DNA from: Coriobacteriales bacterium
GTDB lineage: Bacteria; Actinomycetota; Coriobacteriia; Coriobacteriales; UBA8131
Direction: 5' to 3'
Assembly: GCA_031261765.1 (NCBI GenBank)
Contig: JAISJA010000002.1
Location: forward strand, 1 to 11,907
Length of the DNA: 11,907 nucleotides
Both the position numbers and the translations under genes were made by a program. Below are positions 6,522 to 11,907 of the stretch, in pieces. How positions within the stretch are numbered: position 1 is the first letter of the stretch; each line of letters opens with the position of its first letter. Below the pieces are notes generated by a model, which was given only the letters and a program-made list of their open reading frames with translations, was not told the origin of the DNA and ran no database searches.

Positions 6522-7291
6522 GCGACCTCCCTGGCGTCGAATATGGGACCGTCCACACAGGCGCGCTTGCGTCCGTCAAACGTGTCAACGACGCATCCAA
6601 GGCACGCGCCTATGCCGCAGGCCATTCGTTCTTCCATTGACACCTCGCATGGGATATCATATTCGCTTGCTAGCATAGCCATGCCACGCAGCATTGGAGC
6701 CGGCCCGCATGTAGCTATATAGTCAAAACCGTCCGATGCCTGCGCGATAAGGTCGCGTGCAACGTCAGTCGTGAAACCATGATGGCCCTTCGAGCCGTCA
6801 TCGGTGCATATGTGGAGTTCCAACGGTAGCTCAGAGAAATAAGGCTCGCTTGCTAGCATATCAGCATTTTGTGCGCCCAGCACCACGTGCACGTCGCGCT
6901 TATCGGCACTAATGACTTTTGCCAACATATATAGCGGAGCAGATCCTATGCCACCGCCAACCAGCATGATATTGCGAGCTCTTTGTGGCACTTGCCAGCC
7001 GTGTCCTACAGGGCCTATGCAGTTGGCATATTGGCCGGTCTGCATATCGAACATATGGGCGGTACCCTGCCCCACGACCTGATAGAGCACGCTAATGGTG
7101 CCGATGTTCTCATCAACGTCGAACACACTGAACGGCCGTCGCAAGATATGTCCGCCAAACCCGGGCATGCGCATATGCACGAACTGGCCCGGCTTCACAC
7201 AAGGCGCTATACGCGGCGCGGTAAGCGTCATTAACCCTATTGTGTCGGCAAGCTGTTCGTTACAGAGCACATGGCATTCATCATCAAACAT
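6515..7291 (-). CDS. pyrK: Dihydroorotate dehydrogenase electron-transfer subunit (FAD, 2Fe-2S)
   Basis: PyrK carries electrons from the FMN of PyrD through a [2Fe-2S] cluster and FAD to NAD. The 258-residue product has the flavin-binding RRPFSVFD (51-58), the nucleotide-binding VGGGIGSAPLY (111-121), CGPAPMLRGM (195-204), and the cluster cysteines Cys225, Cys230, Cys233 and Cys245 in MACGIGACLGCVV...RACVDGP. All expected cofactor residues are present and the length is normal. It is the first gene of the minus-strand run. The ATG at 7291 has no Shine-Dalgarno sequence; an extended -10-like TGGTAGTAT ends 6 bases before it, so the transcript may be leaderless. The gene diverges from the LigB-type gene that starts at 7376. 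Confidence 0.96.
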   Translation of the reverse strand: MFDDECHVLCNEQLADTIGLMTLTAPRIAPCVKPGQFVHMRMPGFGGHILRRPFSVFDVDENIGTISVLYQVVGQGTAHMFDMQTGQYANCIGPVGHGWQVPQRARNIMLVGGGIGSAPLYMLAKVISADKRDVHVVLGAQNADMLASEPYFSELPLELHICTDDGSKGHHGFTTDVARDLIAQASDGFDYIATCGPAPMLRGMAMLASEYDIPCEVSMEERMACGIGACLGCVVDTFDGRKRACVDGPIFDAREVAW

Positions 7292-7297
7292 ACTAAA

Positions 7298-7306
7298 ATA
7301 CTACCA
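7298..7306 (-). promoter_or_regulatory. Candidate extended -10 promoter element for pyrK
   Basis: On the minus strand TGGTAGTAT matches an extended -10 (TGnTAnnnT). The six bases TTTAGT then lead straight to the pyrK ATG at 7291, so transcription would begin at or next to the start codon. No good -35 hexamer sits 16-18 bases upstream. The absence of a ribosome binding site fits a leaderless mRNA, which is common in actinobacteria. This is a pattern match only. Confidence 0.35.
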
Positions 7307-7375
7307 GATATATTAGTGCTAGACTGTAAACGTGAGTTAGAAAGGGCTGCAAATTACAAGGTTTCAGGAGAAGTC

Positions 7376-8188
7376 ATGGGAGATAACATAAACACTGCGT
7401 TCGCAATGCCGCATCCGCCAATACTTGTTGAAGGCGTGGGCACGCAGGCGGACTGGGACGAAGCGGCGGCAACCTATAAGGCATATGAAAAAGCCGCGAA
7501 GATGGTCGTAGAATTGGAGCCTGAGCTGCTGGTGTTCTCGTCTCCACATGGGCGGCTGTACAGGGATAGTATGCACGTGTCACGCGGTAGCGCACATGGT
7601 GACTGGAGCGGGTTCGGGCGCGACTGCGGCGACTACAACATAGTGTATGCCGATGAGTTCGTGGACGCGCTGGTGGGGCTCGCGCAAAGCCGGGATATAG
7701 CGTGCGACACATCGCCTGACCCTGAGCTTGACCACGGCGTAATGGTTCCGTTGTCGTTCATGCTTAACGCCGGTTTAGACGTTGATAAGTGCAGGTTCGT
7801 GCGCATCAGTATATCTTTTTTGGGTGATGCGGCGCACTATGGTTTTGGTAAATGCGTAAACGAGGTGGCGCGCGAGCTTGGGCGCAAGACGCTTTTCATA
7901 GGATCGGGAGACCTATCGCACAAGCTGAAGAATTCTGGCCCGTACGGCTTCAACCCGGAAGGACCGAAGTTCGACGCGCTTATAGACGAAGCTTTTACCA
8001 GCGGCGACTTCAGCGGGTTATTTGGGCTTAGCGATAAGTTCAGGGACGACGCCGGCGAGTGCGGCTTGAACTCGTTCCTAATGCTCGCGGGCGTGTTCGA
8101 CGGCGATGGGTTCACATCGGAGCTTTATTCGCATGAAGGGCCGTGGGGTGTTGGTTACGCAATCGCTCGCTTCGACAGGAAGCTCTGA
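7376..8188 (+). CDS. LigB-type class III extradiol dioxygenase-like protein of the AmmeMemoRadiSam system
   Basis: The 270-residue product belongs to the non-haem iron superfamily that includes LigB ring-cleaving dioxygenases and human MEMO1. It has MPHPP (His13), SPHG (His58), LDHG (His120), GDLSH (His182) and ECGLNS (Glu228). By family analogy His13, His58 and Glu228 would bind the metal, like His12, His61 and Glu242 of LigB, and His120 and His182 would sit in the active site. The substrate is unknown, and the neighbours argue against aromatic degradation: AMMECR1 and a radical SAM enzyme follow on the same strand. In many Firmicutes this domain is fused to AMMECR1; here they are separate. 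The start is ATG 7376, with AGGAG 5 bases upstream; a longer frame from 7271 would overlap the start of pyrK and add unrelated residues. Confidence 0.9.
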   Translation: MGDNINTAFAMPHPPILVEGVGTQADWDEAAATYKAYEKAAKMVVELEPELLVFSSPHGRLYRDSMHVSRGSAHGDWSGFGRDCGDYNIVYADEFVDALVGLAQSRDIACDTSPDPELDHGVMVPLSFMLNAGLDVDKCRFVRISISFLGDAAHYGFGKCVNEVARELGRKTLFIGSGDLSHKLKNSGPYGFNPEGPKFDALIDEAFTSGDFSGLFGLSDKFRDDAGECGLNSFLMLAGVFDGDGFTSELYSHEGPWGVGYAIARFDRKL

Positions 8189-8227
8189 TACGATGTCTAA
8201 GCTTCCGCATGGAACAAAGGAGATAAC

Positions 8228-8812
8228 ATGAATGATAATAACGGCAACAAAAGCCTTCCGGTGCAGGTGGCTATCGTTGGACTGCATCACTACCTTCAAT
8301 ATGGCAAACGTCCTAACCCAAGGACGGACGAAATAGTGGAGCTGCTGTCCAACTCCGTCAACGACGATAACGAACGCGTACAAGAGTTCGAGATGATGAC
8401 TACACGCCGTGCGGGAGCGTTCGTATCATATCATAATGGCGACGAATTACGTGGATGTATTGGTACGATAGCATCCACTACCCCTAGCGTGCTAGATGAG
8501 ATACTGCACAACACGGTGGCAGCGGGCACGGAAGACCCGCGGTTTTTGCCCATAGAGCTTGACGAGCTTCCCAAGCTCACGTGTAGCGTTGACGTATTGG
8601 GCGACGCAGAACCAATAGACGGTATGGACGAGCTTGACGTGAAGCGCTATGGCGTCATAGTGTCAAACGGTTGGCAGCGCGGCCTGCTATTGCCAGACCT
8701 GGATGGCGTTGACACGCCCGAACAACAGGTCGACATAGCGCTTGCAAAGGCCGGTATAGAGCCGGGCAGCGACTATGACATGCAGCGCTTCGAGGTCGTA
8801 CGCTATAGCTAG
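8228..8812 (+). CDS. amrA: AMMECR1 domain protein (AmmeMemoRadiSam system protein A)
   Basis: AMMECR1 proteins occur in all domains of life; the human gene is linked to a syndrome with midface and red-cell features, but the biochemical role is not established. The 194-residue product shows the family hallmark LRGCIGT (74-80) with its conserved cysteine, preceded by GAFVSYHNGDE, then AAGTEDPRFLPIELDELPKL, SVDVLGDAEPI and RGLLLPDLDGVDT (151-163). These are the conserved blocks of the domain in the right order. The start ATG at 8228 has AAGGAG 6 bases upstream. It lies 39 bases after the LigB-type gene and 11 bases before the radical SAM gene, so the three are almost certainly one operon. Confidence 0.94.
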   Translation: MNDNNGNKSLPVQVAIVGLHHYLQYGKRPNPRTDEIVELLSNSVNDDNERVQEFEMMTTRRAGAFVSYHNGDELRGCIGTIASTTPSVLDEILHNTVAAGTEDPRFLPIELDELPKLTCSVDVLGDAEPIDGMDELDVKRYGVIVSNGWQRGLLLPDLDGVDTPEQQVDIALAKAGIEPGSDYDMQRFEVVRYS

Positions 8813-8823
8813 GCACTAATAAC

Positions 8824-9678
8824 TTGGATACCGCGATATGCGACATATGCCCGAAGGCCTGTCATCTGCACGAGGGGCAGGTTGGCGAATGCGGCGCGCG
8901 CATAGCGCAAGACGGGCGCGTGCAGCCAGCTAACTATGCCCAGATAACATCTATAGCGCTTGACCCAATAGAGAAGAAACCGCTTGCACGCTTTAACCCC
9001 GGCAGCAAAGTGTTAAGCGTGGGCAGCTATGGATGCAATATGCGCTGCCCGTTTTGCCAGAACAGCAATATATCGACGATGGATTATGACTACGCCGTGC
9101 GAAACGCGTCTGTGCGCACAATAGAGCCCGCGCAGATTGTCGAACTGGCTGGGGATGCGAAAGACAATGGCAATATAGGGATAGCATATACATATAATGA
9201 ACCGCTAGTAGGCTATGAGTATGTATATGATTGTGCCGTTGCCGCGCACGAGACGGGACTCGTAAACGTGCTAGTATCGAACGGCTATATAAACGACAAG
9301 CCTTGGCGTAGATTATTACCGTTAATAGACGCAGCCAATATAGACCTTAAGGGCTTCACACAAGAATTCTATGACTACGTAAGCGCGCCTTTCGGACTTG
9401 ACGTCGTAAAGCATAATATCATGCTAGCGGCTGCCATCCCTACCCTACACCTTGAGGTAACGACACTGATAATACCCGGGCGCAATGACAGCGAAAGCGA
9501 GATAGCGGGCTTATCGGCATGGTTGGCGTCGCTTGACGAAGACATAACGCTTCATTTGACGCGTTTCTTCCCGCGATACGAATTGCTGGACACCCCGCCT
9601 ACGCCTAAAAAGACGTTATACACGCTGGCCAAGGTTGCCGAACGGAACCTGGAACACGTCTATATAGGCAATGTGTGA
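8824..9678 (+). CDS. amrS: AmmeMemoRadiSam system radical SAM enzyme
   Basis: This 284-residue protein is a radical S-adenosylmethionine enzyme of the PflX-like AmmeMemoRadiSam branch. The [4Fe-4S]-binding motif is YGCNMRCPFCQN (Cys71, Cys75, Cys78). A separate N-terminal cysteine cluster (Cys6, Cys9, Cys13, Cys23 in ICDICPKACHL...GECGAR) is typical of this branch and could bind a second metal site. Later blocks are AYTYNEPLVGYEY, NVLVSNGYI, AANIDLKGFTQEFY, HLEVTTLIIPGRND and HLTRFFPRYEL. The substrate is unknown. The start must be close to TTG 8824 because an in-frame stop lies six codons upstream and the first Cys of the cluster is residue 6. There is no Shine-Dalgarno sequence, so initiation probably depends on coupling to amrA, whose stop is 11 bases away. 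Confidence 0.93.
   Translation: MDTAICDICPKACHLHEGQVGECGARIAQDGRVQPANYAQITSIALDPIEKKPLARFNPGSKVLSVGSYGCNMRCPFCQNSNISTMDYDYAVRNASVRTIEPAQIVELAGDAKDNGNIGIAYTYNEPLVGYEYVYDCAVAAHETGLVNVLVSNGYINDKPWRRLLPLIDAANIDLKGFTQEFYDYVSAPFGLDVVKHNIMLAAAIPTLHLEVTTLIIPGRNDSESEIAGLSAWLASLDEDITLHLTRFFPRYELLDTPPTPKKTLYTLAKVAERNLEHVYIGNV
9635..9664 (+). promoter_or_regulatory. Weak candidate promoter for the thi operon inside the end of amrS
   Basis: TTGCCG at 9635-9640 and TCTATA at 9659-9664 are separated by 18 bases and lie about 30 bases before the TPP aptamer. The match to a sigma-70-type promoter is modest and lies within coding sequence. If it is not real, the thi genes depend on read-through from the upstream operon. 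Confidence 0.2.
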
Positions 9679-9696
9679 TAGCATAGACGTTAAGAA

Positions 9697-9804
9697 AATA
9701 GCGCAGGGGAGCCTATTGGCTGAGATTGTCCAAGCGCCGTTAGCGGTTTTTTGGACTGACCCTTTGAACCTGTTGGTCAATACCATCGTAGGGAGCAAGG
9801 CATT
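9697..9804 (+). promoter_or_regulatory. TPP (THI-box) riboswitch aptamer
   Basis: The leader of the thiN-thiD-thiM genes carries the conserved thiamine-pyrophosphate aptamer. AGGGGAGCC begins at 9705, CTGAGA lies at 9720-9725, GACCC at 9758-9762 pairs with the early GGG (P2), and 9767-9794 reads like the pyrophosphate-sensing arm: AACCTG, a GGT-CAAT-ACC hairpin, then CGTAGGGA. P3 is short (AGCC/GGCT around TATT). An extra stem is inserted after CTGAGA: GTCCAA (9728-9733) pairs with TTGGAC (9751-9756) and encloses CCG-TTAG-CGG. P1 is imperfect (AAT...GC GC with GC...GC ATT). Thiamine diphosphate binding should fold the aptamer and favour the terminator just downstream, closing expression of the thiamine genes. 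Confidence 0.95.
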
Positions 9805-9818
9805 CCGCCATAAGATAT

Positions 9819-9842
9819 CGCCCCTTACACGGGGCGTTTTTT
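9819..9842 (+). terminator. Intrinsic terminator, expression platform of the TPP riboswitch
   Basis: CGCCCC (9819-9824) and GGGGCG (9831-9836) form a perfect six-pair GC stem around TTACAC, followed by six T residues (9837-9842). It lies 15 bases after the aptamer and 75 bases before thiN. An alternative pairing of GTAGGG (9788-9793) in the aptamer with CCCTTAC (9822-9828), with one bulged base, could serve as the anti-terminator without ligand; this alternative is inferred. Confidence 0.92.
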
Positions 9843-9917
9843 ATACCGCTTCATATATGCTATATGCTTCGCATGACATATACATGCGCAACATACGATA
9901 TTACATACGGAGATGTG

Positions 9918-10613
9918 ATGGACGGACATACGTGTTATATAATCGGCGCCGGCGAGCATTATGGCAAGCCGCCAAAGCCAGACATAGAAGACCTCGTCAT
10001 AGCCGCTGACGGTGGTTATACATACTTGGATTCGTTAGGGATAATCCCAGACCTCATAATAGGCGATTTCGACTCACTGGACGCCGCAGTTGACACACAT
10101 GGCGTTCGCGTCAAAAGACTTCCCACAGATAAGGACGACACGGACACATACGCCGCGATAAAAGAGGGCTGGAACGGTGGCTTTCGGCACTTTCTCATCT
10201 ACGGCGGATGCGGCGGACGCATAGACCACACCATAGCCAACATACAATGCCTGGCGTATCTGGCGCACAGCGGCGGTATAGGTTATCTTGTCGATAAAGA
10301 CGTCGTGATGACAGTGATATATAACGATAGCTTCATATTACCCGAGCAAGCATGTGGAACGGCATCTGTGTTCGCATATGGCGATACCGCGCGCGGTGTG
10401 TCCATAGAAGGCCTTAAGTTCACACTTGACGACGAGACGTTAAGCAATACCTACCCTATAGGCGTCAGCAACAGCTTCATGGGGACCGGCGCAGTCATAA
10501 CCGTCACGGACGGTATGCTGCTTATAACGTACCCCCGCGATATACAAAGGCCAGCGACAAAAGACGACGACTTATCAAACGAAGGTCTAACAAGCGAAGG
10601 GAACGTATCATGA
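9918..10613 (+). CDS. thiN: Thiamine pyrophosphokinase (thiamine diphosphokinase)
   Basis: ThiN transfers a pyrophosphate group from ATP to thiamine, giving thiamine diphosphate in one step. The 231-residue product shows the family blocks AADGGYTYL (29-37), PDLIIGDFDSLD (44-55), RLPTDKDDTDTYAAI (67-81) and GGCGGRIDHTIANI (96-109), which carry the acidic metal and nucleotide ligands, followed by the C-terminal beta domain with NSFMGTGAVITV. The start is ATG 9918, with GGAG 5 bases upstream; ATG codons in the same frame from 9864 lie in the riboswitch leader and have no ribosome binding site. Being first behind the TPP riboswitch, the enzyme is under control of its own product. The gene overlaps thiD by ATGA. 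Confidence 0.95.
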   Translation: MDGHTCYIIGAGEHYGKPPKPDIEDLVIAADGGYTYLDSLGIIPDLIIGDFDSLDAAVDTHGVRVKRLPTDKDDTDTYAAIKEGWNGGFRHFLIYGGCGGRIDHTIANIQCLAYLAHSGGIGYLVDKDVVMTVIYNDSFILPEQACGTASVFAYGDTARGVSIEGLKFTLDDETLSNTYPIGVSNSFMGTGAVITVTDGMLLITYPRDIQRPATKDDDLSNEGLTSEGNVS

Positions 10614-11416
10614 ACCGCACGCCAAGATGCGCGTTAAGCATAGCGGGATCCGATCCAAGCGGCGGAGCAGGCATGCAGGCGGATTTAAAGACTTTCTCGG
10701 CGTTAGGTGTATTCGGTATGTCTGTTATAACATCTGTCGTGGCCGAGAACACGTTTCACGTCATAGATTCTGAAGACGTGCGGCCCGACATGATAGCGTC
10801 GCAAATAGACGCGGTATTTGAGGACATACCGCCTGACGCGGTGAAGATAGGCATGTTATCGTGCGTGGATACTATGATGATAGTGTCAACTAAGCTTAAG
10901 GAGCTGGAACCGAAGAACGTAGTCGTGGATCCGGTCATGTACGCGAAGAACGGCGCGGCTTTAATGGACCCTGGCTCTATAGACACGCTCATAGCCAACA
11001 TAATACCCCTGGCGGATATAATAACGCCAAACATACCTGAGACCGAGAAGATAGCCGGGCTTGACGCCGGTTCCATAGCGTCTGTAAAAGACATGGAACA
11101 TGCCGCGAAACTCATATATGATATGGGCTGCAAACACGTTTTGGTAAAAGGCGGACACGCCATAGGCGACGCGACAGACGTGCTGTATGACGGCAACCGG
11201 TTCTATTATTATTCACATACACGCATAAACACTAAGAACACGCACGGCACGGGGTGCACGCTATCCAGCGCTATCGCGTCGTACCTGGCACTTGGGGACA
11301 CGATGCCTGAAGCCGTAAAGGGCGCGAAGGAATATGTTAGCGGCGCTATTGATAACGCGTTGGAACTTGGATGCGGATGCGGCCCCACTAACCACTTTTG
11401 GAACCTTGGAGAGTAA
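10610..11416 (+). CDS. thiD: Hydroxymethylpyrimidine/phosphomethylpyrimidine kinase
   Basis: ThiD phosphorylates hydroxymethylpyrimidine twice to give the diphosphate used by thiamine-phosphate synthase. The 268-residue product belongs to the ribokinase-like superfamily: AGSDPSGGAGMQADLKT (12-28) binds the pyrimidine substrate, VDPVMYAKNG (106-115) and TPNIPETEKIAG (139-150) are family blocks, and NTHGTGCTLSSAIASYLALG (210-229) contains the anion hole and a conserved cysteine (Cys216). Its ATG overlaps the thiN stop (ATGA) and has AAGGGA 7 bases upstream, which indicates tight coupling. By my count 20 of its 22 isoleucines use the ATA codon. A pyridoxine kinase role is a weaker alternative, disfavoured by the thiN-thiM context. 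Confidence 0.96.
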   Translation: MNRTPRCALSIAGSDPSGGAGMQADLKTFSALGVFGMSVITSVVAENTFHVIDSEDVRPDMIASQIDAVFEDIPPDAVKIGMLSCVDTMMIVSTKLKELEPKNVVVDPVMYAKNGAALMDPGSIDTLIANIIPLADIITPNIPETEKIAGLDAGSIASVKDMEHAAKLIYDMGCKHVLVKGGHAIGDATDVLYDGNRFYYYSHTRINTKNTHGTGCTLSSAIASYLALGDTMPEAVKGAKEYVSGAIDNALELGCGCGPTNHFWNLGE

Positions 11417-11907
11417 ATGGCTTTAAACGACAACGTTGACATCTTGCGATACGGGGCTTTGCTGGATGCGGTGCGTGATAACAAACCGCTGGTGCATCAC
11501 ATAACCAACTACGTTACTGTAAACGATTGCGCGAATATAACGCTAGCGACTGGCGCCTCCCCCGTTATGGCAGACGAGCCAGACGACGCACGCGAGATAG
11601 CCGCTGCGGCCGACGCCGTGGTGCTTAATATGGGCACGCTGAATTCACGTACGATACCCGCTATGTTGACAGCCGGGCGAGCCGCAAACGAGAACAACGT
11701 TCCAGTCGTGCTTGACCCGGTTGGCGTTGGAGCGTCGTCGCTTAGGAACGATACGGCAAGACGGCTGTTGCAAGAAATCAGCTTAACGGTAGTGCGCGGC
11801 AATATATCTGAGATACGCTACCTGGCCGGTCTACATCAGCATACAAAAGGCGTAGACGCGTCTGCAAGTGACATTGCCGATAGCGATGACGCGCGCAGCA
11901 TAGCACG
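11417..11907 (+). CDS. thiM: Hydroxyethylthiazole kinase, N-terminal part (runs off right edge)
   Basis: ThiM phosphorylates the thiazole alcohol salvaged from thiamine breakdown, supplying the thiazole half for thiamine-phosphate synthesis. The 163 complete codons in view show HHITNYVTVNDCAN (27-40), which binds the thiazole, GASPVMADEPDDAREI (46-61), VVLNMGTLN (68-76), PVVLDPVGVGASSLR (95-109) and VVRGNISEIRYLAG, all hallmarks of the family. The C-terminal third with the anion-hole GTGC motif lies beyond the window. The ATG at 11417 directly abuts the thiD stop codon, with GGAG 5 bases upstream, so it is the third gene of the riboswitch-controlled operon. A thiE gene may follow outside the window; that cannot be seen here. 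Confidence 0.95.
   Translation, partial: MALNDNVDILRYGALLDAVRDNKPLVHHITNYVTVNDCANITLATGASPVMADEPDDAREIAAAADAVVLNMGTLNSRTIPAMLTAGRAANENNVPVVLDPVGVGASSLRNDTARRLLQEISLTVVRGNISEIRYLAGLHQHTKGVDASASDIADSDDARSIA

Noticed and set aside
5779..6678. Long plus-strand open frame of 299 codons
   Set aside because: It is antisense to pyrD and the end of pyrK, whose products have every expected catalytic residue. The plus frame shows no recognisable domain and has no ribosome binding site.
7271..7375. Longer N-terminus for the LigB-type protein
   Set aside because: It would overlap the start of divergent pyrK, has no ribosome binding site and adds residues unlike the family, while ATG 7376 has AGGAG at proper spacing.
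9671..10009. Plus-strand open frame of 112 codons across the riboswitch
   Set aside because: It runs through the aptamer and terminator, which are structured RNA, and overlaps the start of thiN in another frame. Its sequence resembles no protein family.

Overview
The window looks like chromosomal DNA from an anaerobic actinobacterium, most likely of the Coriobacteriia type; this placement is inferred from gene content and no rRNA is present. The clues are an actinobacterial-type integration host factor (mIHF) next to gmk and rpoZ, an NAD-linked class 1B dihydroorotate dehydrogenase pair (pyrD-pyrK) that suits anaerobic life, an AmmeMemoRadiSam gene set, and mid-range GC. Isoleucine is written mostly with ATA, which is unusual for such GC.

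Minus strand, positions 7291 down to 1: a long, tightly packed run in the order pyrK, pyrD, pyrF, pyrE, mihF, gmk, rpoZ, thiI, then after a 186-base AT-rich gap comEA and the start of comEC, which leaves the window on the left. The run joins the last steps of UMP synthesis, GMP phosphorylation, the RNA polymerase omega subunit, a nucleoid protein and the tRNA 4-thiouridine enzyme. ComEA and ComEC are the DNA receptor and DNA channel of natural transformation.

Plus strand, 7376 to 9678: a divergent three-gene unit made of a LigB-type non-haem iron dioxygenase-like protein, an AMMECR1 protein and a radical SAM enzyme. Together they are the AmmeMemoRadiSam system, which is widespread but whose chemistry is not established. 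It is the least understood part of the window.

Plus strand, 9679 to the right edge: a TPP riboswitch followed by an intrinsic terminator, then thiN, thiD and thiM, the last cut by the window end. These convert thiamine, or salvaged pyrimidine and thiazole precursors, towards thiamine diphosphate under feedback control. Only 18 bases separate the radical SAM stop codon from the aptamer, so transcripts of the AmmeMemoRadiSam unit probably run into the riboswitch.

No tRNA, rRNA, insertion sequence, phage gene or CRISPR array was seen. No gene-free stretch exceeds 300 bases; the longest are 9679-9917 (riboswitch leader) and 1479-1664 (AT-rich, with a perfect inverted repeat).
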